DNA from: Streptomyces sp. NBC_00539
GTDB lineage: Bacteria > Actinomycetota > Actinomycetes > Streptomycetales > Streptomycetaceae
Assembly (NCBI RefSeq): GCF_036346105.1
Contig: NZ_CP107811.1
Span: forward strand, 2,548,501 to 2,612,500
Length of the DNA: 64,000 nt
Direction of reading: 5' to 3'
Shown here: positions 34,153 to 42,677 of the stretch, one piece after another
Layout: each line of letters starts with the position of its first letter
Numbering within the stretch: the first letter of the stretch is position 1
Notes under the pieces: model-generated
What the model was told of the DNA's origin: nothing
Databases searched by the model: none
The model's input: only the letters and a program-made list of their open reading frames with translations
Position numbers and translations under genes: made by a program

Positions 34153-36930
34153 GTGAGCCCTCCGGACGGCGCGACGTCGAACGACGGCGCACGCCCAGAC
34201 ACGCCCCGCGACGACCGCCGGGAGCCGGGCCCGGAGCCCGTCGGCAAAGGTGGCGACGGCGGCCCCGACGGCGGTCACGGCCGGCCCGACGACATCCCCG
34301 CTGCCCGGGACGACGGTGACGACGACGGCCTCGACAGCCCCGAGCGCCCGCACGGCCACACCCCGACGGACGCCGACCGGGTGGAGGTCGACGAGCCGCT
34401 CCTCGCCGCCCGCGTCCACCGGCCCTCCGACCTCGTCCGCCTGCTGGTCGGCATCCTCGGCATCGCCATCGTCCTCGGCATCTCCGCCTTCGCCCACGGC
34501 ACCACCGCCGGCCTCGAACAGGACATCTCCAACGGCACCGGCCAGGCGCCCGACGTACTGATCAAGGTCGCCGGTCTGGTGTCGAGCATCGCCGTTCTGC
34601 TCGTGCCCGTCGCCTTCGCCATCGAACGGCTGATCAAGCGCGACGGCCTGCGCATCGCCGACGGCGTACTGGCCGCGGTCCTCGCGCACGGCGTCACCCT
34701 CGCCACCGACCTCTGGGTCTCCCAGGCCGCGCCGGGGACGATCCAGGACGCCCTCACCCGCGCCACCGGCGTCGGCGGCACCCTCACCGACCCGGTGCAC
34801 GGCTACCTCGCCCCCGTCATCGCGTACATGACCGCCGTCGGGATGACCCGGCGACCGCGCTGGCGGGTCGCGCTGTGGGTGGTCCTGCTGCTCGACGCCT
34901 TCGCGATGCTGGTCAGCGGCTACACGACGCCCTTCTCGATCATCCTGACGGTGCTGATCGGCTGGAGCGTGGCGTACGGGACGCTGTACGCGGTCGGCTC
35001 CCCGAACGTCCGCCCCACCGGGCAGAACCTGCTGGCTGGGCTCCGCCGGGTCGGCTTCCAGCCGGTCAGCGCGATGCGCGCCGAGGCGCCGGACGGCGCC
35101 GAGGCCTCCGAGGTCAGCGACCGGGGCCGCCGGTACCACGTGACGCTGGAGGACGGGCCGCCGCTGGACGTCACCGTCGTCGACCGGGAGCAGCAGGCGC
35201 AGGGCTTCTTCTACCGGGTCTGGCGCCGGCTCACCCTGCGCGGCATCACGACCCGGCGCAGCCTGCAGTCGCTGCGCCAGGCCCTGGAGCAGGAGGCCCT
35301 CCTCGCGTACGCCGCCATCGCGGCCGGCGCCAACGCGCCGAAGCTGATCGCGACCTCCGAACTCGGGCCGGACGCCGTGATGCTCGTGTACGAGCACCTG
35401 GGCGGCCGGACGCTGGACTCCCTCCACGACGAGGAGATCACCGACGAGCTGACGCGCAACGCGTGGGAGCAGGTGCGGGCGCTGCAGTCGCGGCGGATCG
35501 CGCACCGGCGGCTCACCGGGGACGCGCTGGTGGTGGATCGTTCCGGCAATGTCATCCTCACCGACCTGCGGGGCGGCGAGATCGCGGCCGGCGACCTGGT
35601 CCTGCGGATGGACATCGCACAGCTGCTGACCACGCTCGGCCTGCGGGTGGGCGCGGAGCGGTCGGTCGCCTCGGCGGTGTCGGTGCTCGGCCCGGACGCG
35701 GTGGCGGACTGCCTGCCGCTGCTCCAGCCGATCGCGCTGAGCCGCTCCACCCGGGCGACGCTGCGCAGGCTGGCGCGGGAGCGGGCCGACCGGGAGCGGG
35801 AGGCGGTACTGGAGTCCTCGCGGGCGGCGAAGGCGGCGCGCGAGGCGGACTCCGCCGCGAGCCCGGCAGCCGACCGGAAGGCGGAGAAGCGGGCGCTGGA
35901 CGACGCGCTCGACGGGGCCCGCGAGGAGGACCTGCTGAGCCAGATCCGCCGGCAGGTGCTGCTGATCCGCCCGCAGGCGCCGGTGGAGCCGGCCCGGCTG
36001 GAGCGGATCCGGCCGCGCACGCTGGTCTCGTTCATCGCGGGGGCGTTCGGGGCGTACTTCCTGCTCACGCAGCTGGCCCACGTGGACTTCGGGACCATCA
36101 TCGGGCAGGCCCGGTGGGGCTGGGTGGGCGCGGCACTGGCGTTCTCGGCGCTCAGCTACTTCGCGGCGGCGATGAGCCTGCTGGGGTTCGTACCGGAGCG
36201 GGTGTCGTTCCCGCGCACGGTGGTGGCGCAGGTGGCCGGGTCGTTCGTGAAGCTGGTGGCCCCGGCGGCGGTGGGCGGTGTCGCGCTGAACACCCGGTTC
36301 CTCCAGCGGGCCGGGGTCCGGCCGGGCCTGGCGGTGGCGAGCGTGGGCGCCTCACAGCTGTTCGGGCTGGCCAGCCACATCCTGCTGCTGCTGTCCTTCG
36401 GCTACCTGACGGGGACGGAGAAGACCCCGGAGATGACCCCGTCCAGGACGGTCATCGCGGGTCTGCTGACGGTGGCGGTACTGGTGCTGGTGGTGACGGC
36501 GGTGCCGCTCCTGCGGAAGTTCGTCGTGACACGGGTACGGGCGCTGTTCGCGGGCGTGGTGCCGCGGATGCTGGACGTGCTCCAGCGGCCGCAGAAGCTG
36601 ATGACGGGCATCGGCGGGATGCTGCTGCTGACGGCGTGCTTCGTGATGTGCCTGGACGCGTCGATCCGCGCGTTCGGCGGCGGGCAGGCCATCAGCTACG
36701 CGAGCATCGCGGTGGTCTTCCTCGCGGGCAACGCGCTGGGTTCGGCGGCGCCGACGCCGGGCGGTATCGGCGCGGTGGAGACGACCCTGACGCTGGGCCT
36801 GATCGCGGCGGGACTGGAGAAGGAGGTCGCCATCTCGGCGGTGCTGCTGTTCCGCCTGATGACCTTCTGGCTCCCGGTCCTCCCGGGCTGGCTGTCGTTC
36901 AACTTCCTGACCCGCAAGGAAGCCATCTAG
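34153..36930 (+). CDS. Membrane protein: kinase-like domain fused to lysyl-PG synthase-type flippase region
   Basis: A 925-residue membrane protein. Order: acidic disordered N terminus (1-90); about seven membrane helices (90-290); a cytoplasmic kinase-like domain (about 330-560) with HRRLTGDALVVDRSGNVILTDLRGG in place of the HRD...N and DFG loops; then an UPF0104/LPG_synthase_TM region (about 615-925) like the MprF flippase half. The aminoacyl-transferase half of MprF is absent. It may move or regulate a lipid, perhaps controlled by the kinase-like domain. GTG 34153 has GGAG six bases upstream; GTG 34132 and 34105 are alternatives. Confidence 0.85.
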   Translation: MSPPDGATSNDGARPDTPRDDRREPGPEPVGKGGDGGPDGGHGRPDDIPAARDDGDDDGLDSPERPHGHTPTDADRVEVDEPLLAARVHRPSDLVRLLVGILGIAIVLGISAFAHGTTAGLEQDISNGTGQAPDVLIKVAGLVSSIAVLLVPVAFAIERLIKRDGLRIADGVLAAVLAHGVTLATDLWVSQAAPGTIQDALTRATGVGGTLTDPVHGYLAPVIAYMTAVGMTRRPRWRVALWVVLLLDAFAMLVSGYTTPFSIILTVLIGWSVAYGTLYAVGSPNVRPTGQNLLAGLRRVGFQPVSAMRAEAPDGAEASEVSDRGRRYHVTLEDGPPLDVTVVDREQQAQGFFYRVWRRLTLRGITTRRSLQSLRQALEQEALLAYAAIAAGANAPKLIATSELGPDAVMLVYEHLGGRTLDSLHDEEITDELTRNAWEQVRALQSRRIAHRRLTGDALVVDRSGNVILTDLRGGEIAAGDLVLRMDIAQLLTTLGLRVGAERSVASAVSVLGPDAVADCLPLLQPIALSRSTRATLRRLARERADREREAVLESSRAAKAAREADSAASPAADRKAEKRALDDALDGAREEDLLSQIRRQVLLIRPQAPVEPARLERIRPRTLVSFIAGAFGAYFLLTQLAHVDFGTIIGQARWGWVGAALAFSALSYFAAAMSLLGFVPERVSFPRTVVAQVAGSFVKLVAPAAVGGVALNTRFLQRAGVRPGLAVASVGASQLFGLASHILLLLSFGYLTGTEKTPEMTPSRTVIAGLLTVAVLVLVVTAVPLLRKFVVTRVRALFAGVVPRMLDVLQRPQKLMTGIGGMLLLTACFVMCLDASIRAFGGGQAISYASIAVVFLAGNALGSAAPTPGGIGAVETTLTLGLIAAGLEKEVAISAVLLFRLMTFWLPVLPGWLSFNFLTRKEAI

Positions 36931-36956
36931 CTCCGCACTTTCTACGCATCCCCCCC

Positions 36957-36985
36957 CCGCGCCGGGGCCACCGGCCCCGGCGCGG
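36957..36985. terminator. Hairpin between convergent genes
   Basis: CCGCGCCGGGGCC/GGCCCCGGCGCGG stem with a short loop after the stop at 36930. Confidence 0.65.
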
Positions 36986-37028
36986 GGCCGGGACCGGCCG
37001 GGGAGGCGGTGCCGGGCCGGAGCCGGGG

Positions 37029-37724
37029 TCAGCCGGTTTCCGGGTGGCCCGTGAGGAGCCGGGCCAGGCGGGACAGGGCCGGGGACATGGTGGGTGGGAG
37101 GGGCAGAGAGGCCGGCAGTGGGGCGGTGGGGGCGGGCGGGGAGTCGATGAAGTCCGGCTCCGGGAAGTCCGCCGCGCGTTCCGCCGCCTCCAGGGCCAGC
37201 AGGTGGACCGAGAAGTCGTGGGCCAGCTCGACGACGCGGGGGTCGTCCGGCGGGAACTGCGGGTCGGAGAGCACCTCGATCTCCAGCTCCAGCCGCCGCT
37301 GCTCCGCCTGCAGCCGCGGGTGCAGGGCGGTCGTGCGGTGCGCCCTCGCCGGCGAGGGGGGCGAGGACGGCACCAGTCGCAGGTCGCTCCCGCACGCCCG
37401 CAGGCGGCGTACCGTCGACAGGAGCATCCGGGCACGCTCCCGGTGCCGCTCCAGCGACGCCTCCAGCTCCGTCAGCAGGTCGCCCCGCCCGGCCGCCGCG
37501 GCCTCCATGGCCGCCCGCACCTCGGCCGGCGGCGTCCCCAGTTCGGTCATCCCCCGCACCCACAGGATCCGGACGACGTCCTCGTACCCGTACCTGCGCC
37601 GCTCGCCCGGGCCCCGCTCGGGCTCCGGCAGCAGCCCGCTCCGGTGCAGGTGCCGGATGGCGTTCGGCGTCGTACCGGCCAGGGCGGCGGCTTCGCCGAT
37701 CCCGACCCACTGGGCGTGTTCCAT
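37029..37724 (-). CDS. MerR-family transcriptional regulator
   Basis: A 231-residue regulator. The N-terminal MerR helix-turn-helix and wing (1-70: WVGIGEAAALAGTTPNAIRHLHRSG...GERRRYGYEDVVRI) is followed by a long coiled coil. The C-terminal part has no cysteine pair for metals and no drug-binding GyrI domain, so the ligand is unknown. It is divergent from the secreted peptidase gene with 93 bases between, which makes that gene a candidate target. No good ribosome binding site precedes ATG 37724. Confidence 0.88.
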   Translation of the reverse strand: MEHAQWVGIGEAAALAGTTPNAIRHLHRSGLLPEPERGPGERRRYGYEDVVRILWVRGMTELGTPPAEVRAAMEAAAAGRGDLLTELEASLERHRERARMLLSTVRRLRACGSDLRLVPSSPPSPARAHRTTALHPRLQAEQRRLELEIEVLSDPQFPPDDPRVVELAHDFSVHLLALEAAERAADFPEPDFIDSPPAPTAPLPASLPLPPTMSPALSRLARLLTGHPETG

Positions 37725-37817
37725 GGATACAGGTGACCACGTACGGGCCCGCTCCGCACACCCCCGAACGGCCCATCACCCGCGCGCCGCGGCCCGTCCG
37801 ACCACAGGATGGGGTAC

Positions 37818-39416
37818 ATGCCGACACACGCACTGCGGGTCACCGCCGCCGCAGCCGTCACCGCCGCGCTGCTCACCGCCAGCGCCTGTTCCTCCGGCGA
37901 CGGCAAGGAGAAGGACAAGTCGACCTCAGGCAGCAACGCCCCCAAGGCCCTGGAATGGGGGGCGTGCGACGCCCCCACCGCCGCCGAGGGCGGCGGGCAG
38001 GCCCCCGGCAAGGACTGGCAGTGCGCCACCCTCGACGTACCCCTCGATTACGCGAAACCCGAGGGAGAAACGATTCAGCTGGCCCTGATCCGTGCCAAGG
38101 CGCGCGACAAGGACAAGCGCATCGGCTCCCTCCTCTTCAACTTCGGCGGCCCCGGCGGCTCCGGCATCACCACCCTCCCGGGCGCAGCCAAGGAGTACGA
38201 GGCACTGCGCTCCCGCTACGACCTGGTCAGCTTCGACCCGCGCGGCGTGGGCCGCAGCGCCCCCGTGCGCTGCGAGAACGACCGGCAGCTGGACGCGTAC
38301 TACGCCTCGGACTCCACGCCCGCGACACCGCAGCAGGAGAAGACGTTCGTCGACAACATCCAGCGGTACCGGCAGGCCTGCGAGCAGAACTCCGGCAAGA
38401 TCCTCCCCTACGTCGGCACCGAGAACGCCGCCCGCGACATGGACCGGATCCGCCAGGCGCTCGGCGACGAGAAGCTGAACTACTTCGGCATCTCCTACGG
38501 GACCGAACTCGGCGGGGTCTACGCCCACCTCTTCCCGAAGAACGTCGGCCGGGCCGTCTTCGACGCCGTCGTGGACCCGAGCCAGACCTCGGAGCAGGGG
38601 GCGCTCGGCCAGGCCAAGGGCTTCCAGTTGGCGCTCGGCAACTTCGCGCAGGACTGCGTGAACCGCGGTGACGCCTGCCGCCTCCAGGGCAGCACCGCGA
38701 AGGAGGTCGAGCAGAACGTCACCCGGCTCCAGAAGAAGCTGGCGGCCAAGCCGATCCCCGGTCTCCCCGGCCGGCAGCTCACCGATTCCGCCGCCACCAA
38801 CGGCATCGCCCAGGCGCTCTACTCCAAGGAGCTCTGGCCCCTGCTGGAACAGGGGCTGGACGAGGCCGAGGGCGGGCAGGGGCAGTTGCTGATGGCGCTG
38901 TCGGACGCCCTCAACGGCCGTGACCAGCAGGGCCGCTACAGCAACATCGGCGCGGCGAACACGGCGATCAACTGCGCCGACTCCAAGCAGCGCTTCACGC
39001 TGGAGCAGACCAAGTCGAAGCTCCCGCAGTTCCGTTCGGCCTCGCCCGTCTTCGGAGACTTCCTCGGCTGGGCGCTGATGAGCTGCACGGACTGGCCGGT
39101 CGCGGGCGCCTGGGACACCCCGGACGTCTCCGCCCGCGGATCCGCCCCGATCCTGGTGATCGGCAACACCGGCGACCCGGCTACCCCGTACGAGGGCGCG
39201 CGCAAGATGGTGGAGCGGCTCGGCCCCGGCGTCGGCGTGGAGCTGACGTACAAGGGCCAGGGGCACGGCGCGTACAACAGCGGCGACCCGTGCGTGCAGC
39301 AGGCGACGAACGCCTACCTGCTGGACGGGAAGGTGCCGGGCGCGGGCAAGGTCTGCACCCCCGGTGAGAACCCGTCGGGCCGGCCGTCGCTGCCGGAGCA
39401 GCCGGACGACGCCTGA
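37818..39416 (+). CDS. Secreted lipoprotein alpha/beta-hydrolase (tripeptidyl aminopeptidase-like, S33)
   Basis: A 532-residue exported hydrolase. The signal peptide ends in a lipobox (LTASAC), so it is probably a lipoprotein. Catalytic triad: Ser in FGISYGTELG (GxSxG), Asp in GNTGDPATPYEGA, His in GQGHGAYN; the last two lie in a TAP-like C-terminal domain. FNFGGPGGSG forms the oxyanion loop. Streptomyces members of this group release N-terminal tripeptides outside the cell. AGGA eight bases before ATG 37818 supports that start. Confidence 0.92.
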   Translation: MPTHALRVTAAAAVTAALLTASACSSGDGKEKDKSTSGSNAPKALEWGACDAPTAAEGGGQAPGKDWQCATLDVPLDYAKPEGETIQLALIRAKARDKDKRIGSLLFNFGGPGGSGITTLPGAAKEYEALRSRYDLVSFDPRGVGRSAPVRCENDRQLDAYYASDSTPATPQQEKTFVDNIQRYRQACEQNSGKILPYVGTENAARDMDRIRQALGDEKLNYFGISYGTELGGVYAHLFPKNVGRAVFDAVVDPSQTSEQGALGQAKGFQLALGNFAQDCVNRGDACRLQGSTAKEVEQNVTRLQKKLAAKPIPGLPGRQLTDSAATNGIAQALYSKELWPLLEQGLDEAEGGQGQLLMALSDALNGRDQQGRYSNIGAANTAINCADSKQRFTLEQTKSKLPQFRSASPVFGDFLGWALMSCTDWPVAGAWDTPDVSARGSAPILVIGNTGDPATPYEGARKMVERLGPGVGVELTYKGQGHGAYNSGDPCVQQATNAYLLDGKVPGAGKVCTPGENPSGRPSLPEQPDDA

Positions 39417-39503
39417 GCCGCCAACCGCCGCCCCGGCCCCGGCCCCAGCCGCAGCCGCAGTCGCAGCCGTGGCCGTGCAACCGCAGCCGTGTGGCCGTAC
39501 ACG

Positions 39504-39545
39504 CCGAGGGGCCGTACCACGCGCGTGCGCGGTACGGCCCCTCGG
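39504..39545. terminator. Bidirectional terminator before moeZ end
   Basis: A 15-bp perfect stem (CCGAGGGGCCGTACC and its complement) between the convergent peptidase and moeZ genes. Upstream, 39445-39490 holds a CCGCAG-type short repeat. Confidence 0.8.
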
Positions 39546-39557
39546 CTGCGTGGACGG

Positions 39558-40736
39558 TCAGTAGACCGGCTTCTCCGGCTCGATCTGGTGGACCCAGCCG
39601 ATGACCCCGCCGCCGACGTGCACCGCGTCGGAGAAGCCCGCGGACTTCAAGACCGCGAGGACTTCCGCACTGCGGACACCCGTCTTGCAATGCAAGACGA
39701 TGCGCTTGTCCTGCGGGAGGTCCTGGAGGGCCGTGCCCATCAGGAACTCGCCCTTGGGGATCAGCCTCGCGCCCGGGATCGAGACGATCTCGTACTCGTT
39801 CTTCTCGCGGACGTCGATGATCTCGATCGGCTCGTCGTTGTCGATCCACTCCTTGAGCTGCTTGGGAGTGATCGTCGAACCGGCCGCCGCCTCCTGGGCC
39901 TCTTCCGACACCACGCCGCAGAAGGCCTCGTAGTCGATGAGCTCGGTGACGGTCGCGTTCGGGCCGCAGACGGCGCAGTCGGGGTCCTTGCGGACCTTGA
40001 CCTGGCGGTACTGCATCTCCAGGGCGTCGTAGATCATCAGGCGGCCGACCAGCGGCTCGCCGACACCCGTGAGGACCTTGATCGCCTCGGTGACCTGGAT
40101 GGAACCGATGGACGCGCAGAGCACGCCCAGCACGCCGCCCTCGGCGCAGCTCGGGACCATGCCCGGCGGCGGCGGCTCCGGGTACAGGCAGCGGTAGCAG
40201 GGCCCGTGCTCGGACCAGAAGACGGAGGCCTGGCCGTCGAAGCGGTAGATGGAGCCCCACACGTACGGCTTGTTCAGCAGCACGCAGGCGTCGTTGACGA
40301 GGTAGCGGGTGGCGAAGTTGTCCGTGCCGTCGACGATGAGGTCGTACTGGCTGAAGATCTCCATCACGTTCTCGGCTTCGAGCCGCTCTTCGTGAAGGAC
40401 CACGTTCACGTACGGGTTGATGCCCAGCACGCTGTCGCGGGCCGACTCGGCCTTCGAACGGCCGATGTCCGCCTGGCTGTGGATGATCTGACGCTGGAGG
40501 TTCGACTCGTCGACCTCGTCGAACTCCACGATGCCCAGCGTGCCGACGCCGGCCGCGGCCAGGTACATGAGGGCGGGCGAGCCGAGGCCGCCGGCGCCCA
40601 CGGCGAGCACCTTGGCGTTCTTGAGGCGCTTCTGGCCGTCCATCCCGACATCGGGGATGATCAGGTGACGCGAGTACCGGCGGACCTCGTCAACGGTGAG
40701 CTCAGCTGCTGGCTCGACCAGGGGTGGCAGCGACAC
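39558..40736 (-). CDS. moeZ: Adenylyltransferase/sulfurtransferase MoeZ
   Basis: A 392-residue fusion of an E1-like MoeB domain and a rhodanese domain. It adenylates and then thiocarboxylates ubiquitin-like sulfur carriers (MoaD, ThiS, CysO) for molybdopterin, thiamin, cysteine and thio-metabolite synthesis. Seen: GAGGLGS (47-53), zinc cysteines 180/183 and 254/257, the loop cysteine in VPSCAEGG (197), and rhodanese Cys350 in LHCKTGVRS. GTG 40736 has GGAG five bases upstream. A SigR-like promoter and a CRISPR-repeat-like hairpin lie in its leader. The expected M. tuberculosis match is Rv3206c (moeB1). Confidence 0.95.
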   Translation of the reverse strand: MSLPPLVEPAAELTVDEVRRYSRHLIIPDVGMDGQKRLKNAKVLAVGAGGLGSPALMYLAAAGVGTLGIVEFDEVDESNLQRQIIHSQADIGRSKAESARDSVLGINPYVNVVLHEERLEAENVMEIFSQYDLIVDGTDNFATRYLVNDACVLLNKPYVWGSIYRFDGQASVFWSEHGPCYRCLYPEPPPPGMVPSCAEGGVLGVLCASIGSIQVTEAIKVLTGVGEPLVGRLMIYDALEMQYRQVKVRKDPDCAVCGPNATVTELIDYEAFCGVVSEEAQEAAAGSTITPKQLKEWIDNDEPIEIIDVREKNEYEIVSIPGARLIPKGEFLMGTALQDLPQDKRIVLHCKTGVRSAEVLAVLKSAGFSDAVHVGGGVIGWVHQIEPEKPVY

Positions 40737-40747
40737 GGGGACTCCAG

Positions 40748-40773
40748 GGTCATCCCCGCGGACGCGGGGAGCA
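40748..40773. other. Solitary hairpin resembling a type I-E CRISPR repeat, in the moeZ leader
   Basis: The core TCCCCGCGGACGCGGGGA (40753-40770) is a perfect 8-bp stem with a 2-base loop, flanked by GTCA and GCAT. This is the architecture of actinobacterial type I-E repeats, but only one copy exists and no cas gene is near. It lies in the moeZ 5' untranslated region. Confidence 0.55.
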
Positions 40774-40795
40774 TTTGTGGGTTGTTCTCTCCCGT

Positions 40796-40821
40796 AACAC
40801 TGCCACGCCCTTCTTCATTCC
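40796..40821 (-). promoter_or_regulatory. SigR-type promoter of moeZ
   Basis: On the minus strand GGAAT (40817-40821), exactly 18 bases, GTT (40796-40798). The -35 element overlaps the stop codon of the upstream spherulin-type gene. Confidence 0.75.
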
Positions 40822-41579
40822 GAGACACCCGGTCCGATACGCGAGACGATTTCGTCCCAGTACCCGGGCATCGACGCCCAGGGGTCGCGGTCGGCGGTGC
40901 CGCGCCGGTCGGTGAACCAGATCGTCCCGGCGCCCTGCCAGCGGGCGATCCGCAGCGCCTCGTCCAGGTGCGTGCGCGGCACCCCGTGCACCAGGTGGCA
41001 GAAGAGCTCCGGCGGGTACTCGGCCGTCCACTCCGCCACCAGTGACCAGCGGTAGTCGGCCCAGGCGCCGCAGAAGGTGACCAGCTGGTCGGCGGTCTCG
41101 ACGTAGCCCTCATAGGGGTGGGTGCCGTGGCCGAGCACGATGCGGAGCCCGTCGCCGAGGCCGCGCAGGGCGTCCACCACGCGGCGCACCGCGGGCAGGT
41201 CCTCCCGGTCGGCGGGGGTGTCGGCCAGGTAGAAGCCGCCGACCCCGTACCAGTCGCGGAAGCGGTGGGCGTCGCCGATCAGCTCCCCGAAGGACCGTGC
41301 CCCGTCCCGCATGGCGAGATGGCCGAGGAGACGGCCGCCCGCGCCGCCCGGGTCCCCCGCGTCGCGCAGCCGCCCGGCCGCCTCCGCGCAGTGTGCGTCG
41401 GGCCGTCCCCCGGGGCCGTCCGTGACGTTGAGCACCGCCCAGTGCAGCGGCGTCCCGGGACGGGTCAGCTCGGCCCACTCCACCGGGGCGAGCAGCGGGT
41501 GCGCGTACCCGGGGGTGCCCAGGCCCAGGCGGCCCGCCCCGGTCGCGGCGGCCTGGGGCGGCGTCGTCAGATGCGGCAC
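40815..41579 (-). CDS. Spherulin-4-type glycoside hydrolase-like protein
   Basis: A 254-residue single-domain protein of the spherulation-specific family 4 (relatives of GH135 Sph3 and the GH166 domain of PelA). The TIM-barrel pattern is visible: GYAHPLLAPVEW near the start, HWAVLNVTDGPG, LLGHLAMRDG, and RFRDWYGVGGFYLAD, where the family has an acidic pair. Here that acidic site is altered (LAD), so catalysis is uncertain. There is no signal peptide. GTG 41579 has GGAGG upstream and overlaps the 3' end of the epimerase gene by 13 bases, so the two are coupled. Confidence 0.8.
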   Translation of the reverse strand: MPHLTTPPQAAATGAGRLGLGTPGYAHPLLAPVEWAELTRPGTPLHWAVLNVTDGPGGRPDAHCAEAAGRLRDAGDPGGAGGRLLGHLAMRDGARSFGELIGDAHRFRDWYGVGGFYLADTPADREDLPAVRRVVDALRGLGDGLRIVLGHGTHPYEGYVETADQLVTFCGAWADYRWSLVAEWTAEYPPELFCHLVHGVPRTHLDEALRIARWQGAGTIWFTDRRGTADRDPWASMPGYWDEIVSRIGPGVSE

Positions 41580-42577
41580 GCCGCCTCCATCCAGATGTCG
41601 GCCAGGGACTCCTCCAGGTTGATCCGGGGCCGCCAGCCGAGCCGGTCGCGGGCGGTGCGGACGTCGGCCTGCTGCCAGCTGCCGCATCCGTCGGGGTACG
41701 GGGGCTGGGGGGCGGCGGCGAGTTGCTCGGCCGTGGCCTCGGCGCGGGGGGAGCCGATCGCGGGCAGGCCCTGCGGCCGTCCCGGGTGCCCGTGCGCCTG
41801 GGGGTGCTGCGCGCCGCCGTGCGGTACGTCGAGTTCGTGCAGGGAGCCGCCGTATCCCGCGACCCGGGCCAGTACGGCCGCCGCGTCGCGCAGCCGGACC
41901 GCGCGGCCGGTGCCGATGTTGACGACGCCCTGGGCGGCGGAGAGGGAGGCCGCGTGCACCGCCCGGGCGACGTCGCGTACGTCGACGAAGTCGCGCTGCA
42001 CCCCGAGCCCGCTGAGCTTGAGTTCGCCGTCGCCGGACTGCATGGCCCGCCTCATGGCTTCGGCGAGCCGGCCGAGGGGGGATCCGGCGGGGGTGCCGGG
42101 GCCGACGGGCGAGAAGATCCGCAGTACGACGGCGTCCAGCCCGGAGCCGAGCACCAGCTCGGTCGCGGCCAGCTTGCTGACGCCGTACGGTCCGCCCGGT
42201 CTCGGGACGGCGTCCTCGGCCGTGGAGGACCCGGGCTGGCTGGGCCCGTACTCGGCGGCGCAGCCGAGCTGGACGAGCCGGGCCCCGCAGCCGCTGCGGC
42301 GCAGCGACTCGCAGATGGTGGCGACGGCGACGGTGTTGTGGCGGGTCAGCTCCCGGGCGCCGCCGCGGGTGGCGCCCGCGCAGTTGATGACGACGCCCGG
42401 GTGGACGGCGTCGAGGAACCGGGTGAGGGCCCCCGGGCTGCCGGTGGCGAGGTCGAAGCGGACGTCGGCGTCGTCGCCCCGGCCGAGCGCGGTGAGCTGT
42501 ACGGCGGGGTCGGCGAGCAGCCGGTCGGCGACGTAGCGGCCGAGGTATCCGTTGGCTCCGATCAGCAGCACCCTCAT
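41567..42577 (-). CDS. NAD-dependent nucleotide-sugar epimerase/dehydratase
   Basis: A 336-residue extended SDR. MRVLLIGANGYLGRYV (1-16) binds NAD and the catalytic YGVSK supplies the Tyr and Lys, so unlike the SDR at 9-10 kb it should be active. RIFSPVGPG and GVQRDFVDVRDVARA are typical of sugar-nucleotide epimerases. ATG 42577 has AGGGG eight bases upstream. Its neighbours (PelF-like transferase, membrane protein, spherulin-type hydrolase) suggest it supplies an activated sugar for a surface glycan. Confidence 0.87.
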   Translation of the reverse strand: MRVLLIGANGYLGRYVADRLLADPAVQLTALGRGDDADVRFDLATGSPGALTRFLDAVHPGVVINCAGATRGGARELTRHNTVAVATICESLRRSGCGARLVQLGCAAEYGPSQPGSSTAEDAVPRPGGPYGVSKLAATELVLGSGLDAVVLRIFSPVGPGTPAGSPLGRLAEAMRRAMQSGDGELKLSGLGVQRDFVDVRDVARAVHAASLSAAQGVVNIGTGRAVRLRDAAAVLARVAGYGGSLHELDVPHGGAQHPQAHGHPGRPQGLPAIGSPRAEATAEQLAAAPQPPYPDGCGSWQQADVRTARDRLGWRPRINLEESLADIWMEAACRI

Positions 42578-42677
42578 CGCGCGGCCCCTTGGTTGGTTGG
42601 CTGGCCGGTCATCCTGTTTCTCCTTGGTCTGGGTGGGGTGGTGGGGGTACGGCGCTCCGGGGTCGGTTTCCGAAGGC

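Noticed and set aside
40748-40773. A real CRISPR array
   Set aside because: Only one repeat-like unit, no spacers or second repeat, no cas genes; kept only as a hairpin.
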